Shown here: positions 54,680 to 62,450 of the stretch, one piece after another | How the letters are laid out: every line of letters starts with the position of its first letter | Position numbering within the stretch: position 1 is the first letter of the stretch | NCBI GenBank assembly: GCA_035934535.1 | Contig: DASYXS010000075.1 | Coordinates: 7,216 to 71,215, forward strand | Length of the DNA stretch: 64,000 bases | From: DASSJF01 sp035934535 | Lineage (GTDB): Bacteria > Sysuimicrobiota > Sysuimicrobiia > Sysuimicrobiales > Segetimicrobiaceae | Direction of reading: 5' to 3' | Translations under genes and position numbers: made by a program | The notes under the pieces: model-generated | Databases searched by the model: none | What the model was told of the DNA's origin: nothing | What the model saw: only the letters and a program-made list of their open reading frames with translations

Positions 54680-55326
54680 TGCCCACGCTGAGCACGCTGG
54701 CCCTCTACGTCCCGGTGGCGCTCGTCATGGCGTTCACACCGGGCCCGGCAACCCTGTTCGTGCTGAGCCGCGCGTCTGCGCACGGGCGTGAGGCCGGGCT
54801 GCTCTCCGCCGCCGGCCTGCTGACCGGAACGCTGGGTCTGGTGGCGCTGGCGGCGCTCGGCCTGACCGGGGTGTTGGCGGGGGCGCCCGTCGCATTCGAC
54901 GTGATCAAGACCGCCGGCGCCGCGTACCTCGTCTACCTCGGCTTGCGGACGCTCGTCGCGTCGAAGGACCGTGCCGCGACCTGGGCCGCCTCTCCCGGCC
55001 GCGCCGGTGCGGCCGCCGGCTCGACGCGGTTCTTCCGGGACGGGGTGGTGACGGAGCTGTTCAACCCCAAAGCGGCTTTGTTCTACGCATCGGTGCTGCC
55101 GCAGTTCGTGGACGCGCGCCGGCCGGATGTGCCCCTGCAGATGTTCACGCTCGGCGCCGTCTTCGTTGTGTTTGGAGTCCTTTCACTCGGACTGATCGCC
55201 GTTTTCGCCGGGACTCTGCAGGCCAAGCTCCGGCGCAGCGGCGCGTGGCGGGCCGCTGCGCGATGGGTGTCGGGCGGCGTGCTCGTCGGGCTCGGCCTGC
55301 GCCTCGCCGTCAGCCGGGTTCGATAG
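54679..55326 (+). CDS. LysE/RhtB-family exporter
   Basis: A 215-aa membrane protein with about six hydrophobic segments: VPVALVMAFTPGPATLFVLSRASAHGREAGLLSAAGLLTG carries the family GPA..V motif, then IKTAGAAYLVYLGLRTL and GVVTELFNPKAALFYASVLPQFV. Members export amino acids or homoserine lactones. The ATG at 54679 overlaps the smpB stop (TGATG), so it is likely co-translated. Confidence 0.93.
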   Translation: MPTLSTLALYVPVALVMAFTPGPATLFVLSRASAHGREAGLLSAAGLLTGTLGLVALAALGLTGVLAGAPVAFDVIKTAGAAYLVYLGLRTLVASKDRAATWAASPGRAGAAAGSTRFFRDGVVTELFNPKAALFYASVLPQFVDARRPDVPLQMFTLGAVFVVFGVLSLGLIAVFAGTLQAKLRRSGAWRAAARWVSGGVLVGLGLRLAVSRVR

Positions 55327-55415
55327 GCCGTGGACGAATAGACCTGGACGCGCGTGATAGAATTGACTAGGAAGGACACGGGACGCGCGGCGTGCTGCGC
55401 GCGCCTGTCAGTCTA

Positions 55416-55767
55416 GGGGGCGAACGGTCTCGACTGAGCTCGCAGAAGCAGGGTTGCGCGCCGAGGTGGTCCGGGTCCTCGCTAAACAACCGGACGGCGC
55501 ATACACGCCGATACACAGCTCGCACTCGCTGCTTAATTAAGTAGCGACGCTCCCCCCGCAGTGCCGGCGGGCGGGGAGTGGGCGTCACGAAGCCGGCTGC
55601 TCCGGGCCTCTTCGCTCCGGGAGGACCGGCTAAGACCTAGAGAGCTAGCGGGACCGGTATCCGGTCTGCGGGAGACCGGTTCCGCGAATTCAAAGCGCAG
55701 GCTACGCGCGTAGACGCTCTGCCCTCGCGGCTCTAGGACGCGGGTTCGATTCCCGCCGCCTCCACCA
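55416..55767 (+). ncRNA. ssrA: Transfer-messenger RNA (tmRNA)
   Basis: A 352-base gene. Its 5' GGGGGCG pairs with the 3' CGCCUCC to make the acceptor stem, followed by ACCA. The T arm is GCGGG-TTCGATT-CCCGC (55740-55756). The mRNA-like part encodes a tag ending QLALAA followed by TAA-TTAAG at about 55527-55533. A typical GCT-AAA resume codon at 55491 is one base out of frame with that ending. The 3' 29 bases also form attL of the integrated element. It works with SmpB (54176). Confidence 0.93.
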
Positions 55768-57019
55768 TGCACCCGGCTGCATCCGGCTGCACGAAGTGGC
55801 TGAAAGCCACGTCTGGCGCGGGTTTCAACTCCTCATCCGTTGCACTGGACTGCACGCCGCTGCCCCCCGCGGATGCCCCGAACAAGGGCGTCGTAAGGGC
55901 AGGACGAGGGCAGGGCGAGTGGCGAGCCACCGCCGCTTCGAACCCCTCGGGGAAGATCAGATCGTCAATCCACTCGACCTGTGTCCTCGGGGGCGAGTCC
56001 ATCAGGTGACCGTAGGCCTCGAGCGTGAAACCGGCCGAGTAGTGCCCCATCTGCCGGGCGATGTAAAGCGGGTTTTTGCCGGCGGCGATGAGCAGAGACG
56101 CGAACGTGTGGCGCAGCGCGTATGGGCTGATCGGGCGGACCTTCGTCGCTATGATCGTCTGCGCCCATGCGCGCCGCATAGTGCTGCGCCCGTACATCGC
56201 GCCGCCCGCCCCCGGGAACACTAGGCCGCCCGCCGCGCGGCTCGGCAGCGTTTCCAGCACGCGTCTCACGGTTGGCACCATGTCCACGTCACGGATCGAG
56301 CGGTCGGTCTTCGGCGCGCCGAGGACTTTGGTGCGGGCCTCGTAGGATGTGGTGACGTGGATCTTATTGGCGGCGAAGTCCGGCCAGTTTGCGTCTTGCC
56401 AGGGCATCGCCTGGGCCTCGCCTGGGCGCAGGCCTGCGAATACCTTAACGATCCACACCGGCAACCACTCCGCGGGCGCTGCGAGCAGAAACCGTCGTAA
56501 CTCGGCGAACGTCCAGATAGGCAACGCGCGCCGCGGGAGCCGGAGCTTCCGCACCTTCGAGAGCGGTGAGGCGGCCAAGTAACCCCAGTCCGCGGCCGTG
56601 GTGAGCAGCTGCTTCAGCAGAGCGAGCGCGTGATTGACGGTCTTGGGCGCGAGCCGCCCCGACTGGACAGCCTCGGCGACGAACGCCTCCACCGCGGCCA
56701 CAGTGATTTCCGAAAGCAGTCGGTCCCCGAACACCGGCCGCAGTTGATGCGCCAGCAACTCCCGATAGCGCTTCGCCGTCGAGGCTCGCACGCGAACCAG
56801 GTGCTTCGCATCCCACTCCGCAGCGAAGGCACGAAACGTCATGCGGGGGCGCGGCGTGCGTGCAGACGGTGCAAACCCGTGGCACGCTTGATGATAGCAA
56901 ACGCAGAATGGACCCCCGTGGTCCCGTTTATGCTTGCCGAAGTTCGTGGACGCCAAAACGCCCACGCCAAGCGGGTCGTAGCCGTCAGAGACGAACTCTG
57001 TAGGATTCTGACACGCCAT
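55733..57019 (-). CDS. Tyrosine recombinase (integrase) of the ssrA element
   Basis: A 428-aa site-specific recombinase. An N-terminal SAM-like domain (FRAFAAEWDAKHLVRVRASTAKRYRELL) precedes the catalytic domain: VFAGLRPGEAQAM (first Arg), YALRHTFAS (Y replaces the common His, second Arg present), GHYSAGFTLEAYGHL (His and nucleophilic Tyr). The reading frame ends inside attL with a short translated tail (VEAAGIEPAS) encoded by the tmRNA sequence, a usual sign of an integrase abutting its att site. The first 60 residues, with several Cys and His, may be a start overcall. Confidence 0.92.
   Translation of the reverse strand: MACQNPTEFVSDGYDPLGVGVLASTNFGKHKRDHGGPFCVCYHQACHGFAPSARTPRPRMTFRAFAAEWDAKHLVRVRASTAKRYRELLAHQLRPVFGDRLLSEITVAAVEAFVAEAVQSGRLAPKTVNHALALLKQLLTTAADWGYLAASPLSKVRKLRLPRRALPIWTFAELRRFLLAAPAEWLPVWIVKVFAGLRPGEAQAMPWQDANWPDFAANKIHVTTSYEARTKVLGAPKTDRSIRDVDMVPTVRRVLETLPSRAAGGLVFPGAGGAMYGRSTMRRAWAQTIIATKVRPISPYALRHTFASLLIAAGKNPLYIARQMGHYSAGFTLEAYGHLMDSPPRTQVEWIDDLIFPEGFEAAVARHSPCPRPALTTPLFGASAGGSGVQSSATDEELKPAPDVAFSHFVQPDAAGCMVEAAGIEPAS
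55740..55768 (+). repeat. attL: 29-bp direct repeat at the tmRNA 3' end
   Basis: The sequence from 55740 to 55768 (T arm, acceptor 3' strand and ACCAT) is identical to 60068-60096. It spans the T-loop through the CCA end of ssrA, a standard target for tyrosine integrases. The integrase gene is transcribed toward it and reads into it. Confidence 0.93.
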
Positions 57020-57250
57020 TGTCCCGTTTGAACTGGCGTCGTCAACTGGTTGAATTTTGGTGGCGCGGGGTCGTGTGCCAGGCCCCCAAAAAGGGGGTGA
57101 GAAGGCATGTTCTCGTACCCTACTCGATGGCTCGGCATGGGCTCCGGGTCTCTGAGCCTACAAAACAGTGCTGAGAATCGACATTCTCTTGCCCTGGGCC
57201 GGAGACTTCAAGGAACTTCCTGCGTGCCACCGCATTAGTAGGCGCCACGT
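57020..57250. other. Gene-free stretch between integrase and metal sensor
   Basis: No coding signal is seen. It contains a short CCCCC-aaaaa-GGGGG hairpin (57083-57097) and a perfect 6-bp inverted repeat GAGAAT-CGAC-ATTCTC (57173-57188). The latter could be an operator for the integrase gene or a recombination accessory site; nothing decides this. Confidence 0.5.
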
Positions 57251-57279
57251 TTGACAGTTCTCCGATTGTTTCCTATCAT
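57251..57279 (+). promoter_or_regulatory. Sigma-70-type promoter of the metal-resistance operon
   Basis: TTGACA (57251-57256) and TATCAT (57274-57279) are separated by exactly 17 bases, close to consensus. The region is AT-rich compared with its neighbours. It drives the ArsR-type gene and the overlapping ATPase gene. Confidence 0.8.
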
Positions 57280-57282
57280 CAT

Positions 57283-57298
57283 ATCAGCAAGTACTGAT
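57283..57298. promoter_or_regulatory. Candidate ArsR/CmtR operator
   Basis: ATCAG (57283-57287) and CTGAT (57294-57298) form an inverted repeat just downstream of the -10 box, within the transcribed leader or start site. Placement suits repression by the adjacent ArsR-family sensor. A ribosome-binding site AGGAG follows at 57308-57312. Confidence 0.6.
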
Positions 57299-57319
57299 TA
57301 TTAAGATAGGAGCGCTGCC

Positions 57320-57673
57320 ATGTTGATGGTTGCGAATGCGCAGGGGATTGGGCTGAAAGCGAAACTCTTTCATGGATTCGCAGATCCGTCCCGGCTATCG
57401 ATTCTCGAGGTCCTGCGCGCGCGACCGATGACGGTGACCGATCTTGTCGACGCCACGGCGCTCAGCCAGTCCAATGTCTCGAACCACCTCGGGTGTCTGC
57501 GAGACTGCGGGCTCGTGACCCGTGAGCAAGACGGGCGCTTTGTGCGGTACCGTCTCAGCGACGCACGCGTCGGGAAGCTGCTGCGGCTGGTCGATGAGGT
57601 GCTCGCTGACGTGGCGAAGGGTGTCTACGCGTGTACGCGTTATGGTGCATCCGAGGGCTCCCGCCGTGGCTGA
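57320..57673 (+). CDS. ArsR/SmtB-family metal sensor, CmtR-like (Cd/Pb type)
   Basis: A 117-aa winged-helix repressor. The recognition helix ALSQSNVSNHLGCLRDCGLV contains Cys59 and Cys63, the metal ligands known in mycobacterial CmtR (Cys57/Cys61), and Cys105 near the C-terminus fits its third ligand. CmtR releases DNA on binding Cd2+ or Pb2+. It starts at ATG 57320 behind AGGAG. The P1B ATPase gene begins within its last few codons, so the two are co-translated. Confidence 0.9.
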   Translation: MLMVANAQGIGLKAKLFHGFADPSRLSILEVLRARPMTVTDLVDATALSQSNVSNHLGCLRDCGLVTREQDGRFVRYRLSDARVGKLLRLVDEVLADVAKGVYACTRYGASEGSRRG

Positions 57674-59777
57674 CCCCCGAGTGCTCGAGTTCCCGGTGAA
57701 GGGCATGGATTGTGCCGAGTGCGCACAGCACGTGCAGCGCGCGATCGCCGGGCTTCCGGGCGTCGACTCGGTTCACGTCTCGCTCGCTGGAGAAAAGGCG
57801 GTCGTATCTCTCGACCTTTCCCGCGTGGATCTGGCGACGATTCGCCGGGCGGTCGAAGGTGCTGGCTATGCGATCGCGGACACTGACGATCGCGGGCCGG
57901 CTGGGACCGGTGTCCCAGCGCCCGGCTCGCAGGCGTTCACGCGACAAGTCCTCACGTTGCTCGGGGTCGTGTTCGGCGCGGTGCTCTTTGTCATTGTGGT
58001 CGGCGAGCAACTGGGGGTCTTCGAACAGCTGACCGCGCACGTGCCATGGTTGCTTGGGCTCGCGATCGTCCTCGCCGGCGGGTATCCAGTCTTCCGCAAT
58101 GTACTGCGCGCGGCGTGGCAACGGCGGGTGACGTCCCACACCCTGATGACCTTGGGCGTCGTGGCGGCCCTCGTGGTGGGCCAGTGGGCAACCGCTGCGG
58201 TCGTGGTATTTTTTATGCGGATCGGGGACTATGTGGAACGGTTCACGGCGGACCGCGCCCGGCGTGCGGTGAAGGACTTGGTTTCGATGGCGCCCCAGAC
58301 GGCCCGCGTGGAACGCGAAGGGCAAGAGCGGGACGTGCCCGTTGGTGATGTCCGGATTGGTGAGGTCGTTATCGTGAGGCCGGGCGAGATGATTCCGATC
58401 GACGGCGAGGTCGTGGGCGGCCATGCCACAGTGGATCAGGCGGCCATCACCGGCGAATCGATGCCTACGGAGGCGGGACCTGGGACGCGCGTGTTTGCGG
58501 CGACGCTCGCACAGCTGGGCAGCCTGCGTGTCCGCGTCTCCCGCATCGGTCCGGACACCACGTTTGGACGGGTCATCAAGTTGGTGGAGGAAGCCGAGCA
58601 ACACCGGTCCCACGTCCAACTGATCGCCGACCGATTCGCCGGCTATTATCTCCCGGTGGTGGCGGGCATCGCGGCGCTGACCTATCTGGTCCGCCACGAT
58701 CCGTTGGCGGTTGCGGCCGTGTTGGTCGTTGCCTGCTCCTGTTCCTTTGCGCTAGCCACGCCGATTGCGATGCTCGCCTCGATCGGCGCCGCTGGCCGCC
58801 GAGGCGTGCTCATCAAGGGCGGGAAGTATCTGGAGGTGCTGGCCCGTGCGGACGTGCTGCTGATCGACAAGACGGGGACGTTGACGATGGGTCGGCCTCA
58901 AGTCACGGATGTGGTGGTGCTCAACGGCGCGTCGGCCGGCGAGGTGCTGGCCCTGGCTGCATCGGCCGAGCGGGACTCGGAGCACCCGCTGGCACAGGCG
59001 GTGCGCGCCGCGGCCGGTGAGAGAGGGCTCACTCTGGCACGACCGGAGCGATTCGAGACCATTCCGGGCCAAGGCGTGCGGGCGTGGGTGCATGACTCCG
59101 CCGTCGCCGTTGGGAGCCGGCGGATGCTCGCCCCGACGGCCTCCATCGAGGACGCCGACGCGCTCGAGGCGCAGGGGAAGACGCTGCTGTTCGTCGCCCG
59201 CGACGACCGCCCGATCGGGATCATCGCGGCGGCGGACACCCCGCGCCCCGAGGTGCCGGCTGCCCTCGCGGCTCTGCGCGCGCTCGGCCTACGGCGGGTC
59301 GAGCTGTTGACGGGCGACAACGAGCGGACGGCGGCCGCACTCGCCGGCCACCTCGGGATTCCCTACCAGGCCAATCTCCTACCGGAGGACAAGATCGCGG
59401 CCGTCAAGGCCTACCAACACCAGGGATCTACCGTCGTCATGGTGGGTGACGGTGTCAACGACGCGCCGGCGCTCGCGCAGGCCGACGTCGGGATCGCGAT
59501 GGGTGTGGCGGGGACCGATGTGGCGATCGAGGCGGCCCATGTGGCGCTAATGCGGGACGATTGGATGCTCGTTCCCGAGGTATTCCGGATCGCCCGCCGC
59601 ACGCTGCGCGTGGTGAAAGCGAACATAGGCTTCACTGCCGTTTACAATCTGCTCGGCCTCTCGCTTGCGTCCCTGGGGTTTCTCCCTCCCATCTTCGCGG
59701 CGGCGGCGCAGTCACTGCCGGACCTCGGCATCCTCGCGAACTCGTCGCGGCTGCTCCGCCAAGAACGGAATATGTGA
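57666..59777 (+). CDS. P1B-type heavy-metal translocating ATPase
   Basis: A 703-aa membrane pump. An N-terminal HMA domain has GMDCAEC (Cys16, Cys19). Then come the actuator motif TGES, the membrane motif CSCSFALATP (Cys357, Cys359; Ser replaces the usual Pro of CPx), the phosphorylation site DKTGTLTMG (Asp401), and MVGDGVNDAPALAQADVGIAMG. It ends with AAAAQSLPDLGILANSSRLL. The CmtR-like repressor implies Cd2+/Pb2+, possibly Zn2+. GTG 57666 overlaps the sensor gene's end and has GAGGG upstream; ATG 57642 is an alternative. Confidence 0.9.
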   Translation: MADPRVLEFPVKGMDCAECAQHVQRAIAGLPGVDSVHVSLAGEKAVVSLDLSRVDLATIRRAVEGAGYAIADTDDRGPAGTGVPAPGSQAFTRQVLTLLGVVFGAVLFVIVVGEQLGVFEQLTAHVPWLLGLAIVLAGGYPVFRNVLRAAWQRRVTSHTLMTLGVVAALVVGQWATAAVVVFFMRIGDYVERFTADRARRAVKDLVSMAPQTARVEREGQERDVPVGDVRIGEVVIVRPGEMIPIDGEVVGGHATVDQAAITGESMPTEAGPGTRVFAATLAQLGSLRVRVSRIGPDTTFGRVIKLVEEAEQHRSHVQLIADRFAGYYLPVVAGIAALTYLVRHDPLAVAAVLVVACSCSFALATPIAMLASIGAAGRRGVLIKGGKYLEVLARADVLLIDKTGTLTMGRPQVTDVVVLNGASAGEVLALAASAERDSEHPLAQAVRAAAGERGLTLARPERFETIPGQGVRAWVHDSAVAVGSRRMLAPTASIEDADALEAQGKTLLFVARDDRPIGIIAAADTPRPEVPAALAALRALGLRRVELLTGDNERTAAALAGHLGIPYQANLLPEDKIAAVKAYQHQGSTVVMVGDGVNDAPALAQADVGIAMGVAGTDVAIEAAHVALMRDDWMLVPEVFRIARRTLRVVKANIGFTAVYNLLGLSLASLGFLPPIFAAAAQSLPDLGILANSSRLLRQERNM

Positions 59778-60067
59778 CGTATCGGTCGCGAGGACACCTC
59801 CGTAATAACCGCGGGCATCACGCTCGGACCACGGCCTCCGGGCTGGCGCGTAGAACGTCGCCAGACTCACGGGAACGGCCCGCCTTGCCGCGCGACGGTG
59901 TCATGCCGCACCGATTCTCAGTGCAGCACTGCCACGCACCGTTTTCTTGGTAGGATCGACGAGGAGGACAAGGGCAGGGCAAGGGCAAGGGTGCGGCTCA
60001 CTTTTTGGAAACATCGTGGGAACCCTTGTCACTGGCGGCTTTATGAGGATCGGCAGAATCGGTACAG
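59778..60067. other. Non-coding right end of the ssrA element
   Basis: No convincing gene is seen. Short reading frames here lack start signals or family motifs. The stretch contains a purine-rich repeat (AGGGCAGGGCAAGGGCAAGGG-like, near 59967-59990) just inside attR, which might be an integrase arm site, but this is a guess. Confidence 0.5.
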
Positions 60068-60096
60068 GCGGGTTCGATTCCCGCCGCCTCCACCAT
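60068..60096 (+). repeat. attR: second copy of the 29-bp tmRNA 3' end repeat
   Basis: Identical to 55740-55768. It includes the T-loop and the CCA end only; the base before it differs from ssrA, so this is a displaced att fragment and not a gene. Sequence after it is presumably the original chromosome downstream of ssrA or a further insert. Confidence 0.92.
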
Positions 60097-60220
60097 CGCA
60101 ATGAATTCGAACCGTCTTCCGGGCTCCTGTCCGGCGGTTCTTCTAGGAAGTCTTGAAAGGTCCAGGTTTTCTTGGCCTGGCAAACCTATTTGTCGCGGCC
60201 AGCTTAGCCATTCTGAGTCA

Positions 60221-60395
60221 CTAGTACTACTACGTCAGATCCGTGCGTGTGGCGTTCCTGGAGGCCAAGTTTTTGGCTGAAACCGAGGCGATCGCCATAC
60301 AAATGTTCGTAAACTCCCCATTGGAGCGTACCTCTCTAGGCCAATCTGGGCACGGATTTCAGCCTGAGCATCCCGAGATGACGTAGTACTACTAG
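60221..60395. repeat. MITE-like unit with 17-bp terminal inverted repeats
   Basis: CTAGTACTACTACGTCA (60221-60237) is repeated, inverted, at 60379-60395 with one mismatch; a shorter inverted pair (ATCCGTGC near 60239, GCACGGAT near 60350) lies inside. The 175-bp unit holds no gene. Size and end symmetry suit a miniature inverted-repeat element. It lies between attR and the GntR-2 gene. Confidence 0.6.
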
Positions 60396-60405
60396 GACGC
60401 TTGCA

Positions 60406-60419
60406 ACTTGTATACAAGT
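60406..60419. promoter_or_regulatory. Perfect 14-bp palindrome, candidate GntR-2 operator
   Basis: ACTTGTATACAAGT is a perfect palindrome immediately upstream of the GntR-2 coding region. FCD-type GntR proteins typically bind TTGTATACAA-like sites, so autoregulation is likely. Confidence 0.75.
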
Positions 60420-60438
60420 GTACTACACTGACATCAAC

Positions 60439-61164
60439 GTGGCAGCTGTGTCGGATTTTTCCCGCTACGAGACTGCGCGCAGCCGAGGCGCGCGCCTCTA
60501 TGGGCATCTGTACGCCGATATCCTAAGCGGCCGGCTGCGGCCGGGCGAGGCGCTGTCGGAAACGCGCCTCGCCGAACAGCACGGCATCAGCCGGACGCCG
60601 GTCCGCGAAGTGCTCCAGCGGCTCGTCAAAGAAGGCCTGCTTCGTGTCGTTCCGCAGATCGGGACATTCGTTGCGCCGATCAACCTCTCATCGGTTAACG
60701 GCAGCCAGTTCATCCGCGAGGCTCTTGAGTGCCGCGCCGTGCGCTTCGCCGCCGAGCGGGCGGCGCGGGCGCAGATCGCCGAACTGCGCCGGCAGATCGT
60801 CAAGCAAAGGCAGGCGATCAAGTCCGAAGATCACCTAACGTTCTTTCAGCTCGACGAAGTGATGCACCGCACAATTTTGGATATTGCAGGCCAGCCGCTG
60901 GTGTGGAGTCTGATCGCTTCGGTGAAGGCGCAACTCGACCGTGTGCGACATCTTTCCCTGGAAGATCGCGAATGGCTGACCATGATCTTCCGCCAGCACC
61001 GCGAGATCATCGGATGCATCGCAAGGCATGATCCGGTCGGTGCCGATCAAGCCATGCAGGATCATCTTCGCACGGTATTAGGCGCGATCCCGCGCATCGC
61101 GCAGCGGCACCCGGAGTTCTTTGAACACGAGCCGCCGCTCGCGCTCAAGCAAGACTTCGCCTGA
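60439..61164 (+). CDS. GntR-family (FCD subfamily) transcriptional regulator, GntR-2
   Basis: A regulator of about 241 aa: winged helix YGHLYADILSGRLRPGEALSETRLAEQHGISRTPVREVLQRLVKEGLLRVVPQIGTFVAPI and an FCD domain with REALECRAVRFAAERAA, FQLDEVMHRTILDIAGQP and FRQHREIIGCIARHD. Start codons GTG 60418, 60439 and 60448 are possible; the first overlaps the palindrome. It precedes uxuA by 13 bases and probably responds to a hexuronate. Codon use is less GC-rich than the main window, resembling alphaproteobacteria. Confidence 0.9.
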   Translation: MAAVSDFSRYETARSRGARLYGHLYADILSGRLRPGEALSETRLAEQHGISRTPVREVLQRLVKEGLLRVVPQIGTFVAPINLSSVNGSQFIREALECRAVRFAAERAARAQIAELRRQIVKQRQAIKSEDHLTFFQLDEVMHRTILDIAGQPLVWSLIASVKAQLDRVRHLSLEDREWLTMIFRQHREIIGCIARHDPVGADQAMQDHLRTVLGAIPRIAQRHPEFFEHEPPLALKQDFA

Positions 61165-61177
61165 ACGAGCGATCGCG

Positions 61178-62374
61178 ATGGAACAGACGTGGCGTTGGTT
61201 TGGTCCGCAGGATTCGGTCTCGCTCTCAGAGATTCGTCAAACCGGTGCGGTCGGAATCGTCACGGCGTTGCACCAGATTCCTTATGGCGTCGTCTGGACC
61301 CGTGACGAGATCGCCGAGCGCAAGCATGCGATCGAAGCGGACAAGGCGGTTGGCTTGCGTTGGAGCGTCGTCGAAAGCCTGCCGGTCGCCGAGGCGATCA
61401 AGCAGGGCGAAGGCGACCTGACGGCGATGTTCGACAACTACCGGGCTTCGTTGCGCAATCTCGCGACGCTGGGCGTGAAGACCGTCTGCTACAACTTCAT
61501 GCCGGTGCTCGACTGGACGCGTACGCAGCTGGCCGCGCCGTGGCCCGGCGGCGGAACTACTTTGCGGTTCGATGCGCATGAATACGCGGCTTTTGACTGT
61601 TTCATCCTTCAGCGTGCGGGCGCCGAGGCGGAGCAGGCGCCGGAGGTTCTCGCCGCCGCCTGCGCCTGGATACGAACCGCGTCGGAAAGCGATAAGGACA
61701 CGTTGCTCGCCACCATCATGGCGGGGCTCCCGGGTGCCCATGAGCGTTACGATGTGCCGGGCTTGCGCCGCATGCTCGATCGCTATGCGGACATCGACCA
61801 TGAAAGCTTGCGCCAGAATCTCGCTCGGTTCTTGCGTGAGGTGGTGCCGGCCGCCGAAGAGGCCGGCGTCCGCCTTTGTATTCATCCCGACGATCCGCCG
61901 CGCCCAGTGTTCGGCCTGCCGCGCATAGCCTCGACGCGGGACGATCTTGATTTCATCGTGAAGGCAGTAGACAGCGCGGCAAACGGCATCACGCTGTGTA
62001 CCGGATCGCTGGGCTCCCGTCCCGGCAACGACCTGCCGGCAATCGCGCGGCGGTTCGCGCACCGCATCTATTTCGCGCATCTTCGCAATGTCACGAAGGA
62101 GCCGGACGGCTCGTTCGTCGAGGCTGATCATCTCGGCGGTGATGTCGACATTGTCGCGGTTGTGCGGACCTTGCTGCATGAGCAGGCGCGCCGCAAGAGT
62201 GCGGGCGACCCGCAATGGCGCATTCCGATGCGGTCGGATCACGGGCACGAACTGCTGGATGACGCGGAGCGCAAGACGCATCCGGGCTATCCGCTGATTG
62301 GCCGCATGCGCGGTCTGGCGGAATTGCGCGGTGTAATGACCGCAATCGCATCGACGGAGAGGTTGCCGCTATGA
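61178..62374 (+). CDS. uxuA: Mannonate dehydratase (UxuA-like)
   Basis: A 398-aa enzyme dehydrating D-mannonate to 2-keto-3-deoxygluconate. Family marks: QTGAVGIVTALHQIPYGVVW, VYNFMPVLDWTRT-like (VCYNFMPVLDWTRTQL), RLCIHPDDPPRPVFGLPRI (metal His/Asp), TLCTGSLGSRPGNDL, IYFAHLRNVTKEPDGSFVEADHLGGDVD, PMRSDHGHELLDD and YPLIGRMRGLAELRG. The ATG at 61178 sits 13 bases after the GntR-2 stop. It is likely co-transcribed with the transporter genes that follow. Composition suggests transfer. Confidence 0.93.
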   Translation: MEQTWRWFGPQDSVSLSEIRQTGAVGIVTALHQIPYGVVWTRDEIAERKHAIEADKAVGLRWSVVESLPVAEAIKQGEGDLTAMFDNYRASLRNLATLGVKTVCYNFMPVLDWTRTQLAAPWPGGGTTLRFDAHEYAAFDCFILQRAGAEAEQAPEVLAAACAWIRTASESDKDTLLATIMAGLPGAHERYDVPGLRRMLDRYADIDHESLRQNLARFLREVVPAAEEAGVRLCIHPDDPPRPVFGLPRIASTRDDLDFIVKAVDSAANGITLCTGSLGSRPGNDLPAIARRFAHRIYFAHLRNVTKEPDGSFVEADHLGGDVDIVAVVRTLLHEQARRKSAGDPQWRIPMRSDHGHELLDDAERKTHPGYPLIGRMRGLAELRGVMTAIASTERLPL

Positions 62375-62450
62375 CGCCGCCGGCGTCCGCTTGCATCGCT
62401 CACGACCCTCGGCGTTCGGGGGACGCTCCACAAACGGAGGGAGAAGCGTC

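Larger units (their letters stand above)
55740..60096. mobile_element. Small integrative element in ssrA carrying heavy-metal resistance
   Basis: A 4.3-kb element bounded by the 29-bp repeats attL (55740) and attR (60068). It encodes a tyrosine integrase next to attL, a CmtR-like ArsR sensor and a P1B ATPase. No excisionase, replication or transfer gene is visible, so it would need a helper to move. The left repeat restores the tmRNA 3' end, so ssrA is still functional. Integration at tmRNA is well known for islands; this cargo with so few other genes is notable. Confidence 0.88.

Noticed and set aside
57083..57097. Rho-independent terminator in the integrase-sensor gap
   Set aside because: The stem is only five base pairs and is not followed by a T-run.
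60068..60096. Possible tRNA gene at the right repeat
   Set aside because: Only the T arm and CCA end are present; there is no D arm or anticodon arm. It is an att fragment of ssrA.
59898..60104. Small open frame inside the right end of the element
   Set aside because: No ribosome-binding site or family motif, and it runs into the att repeat.
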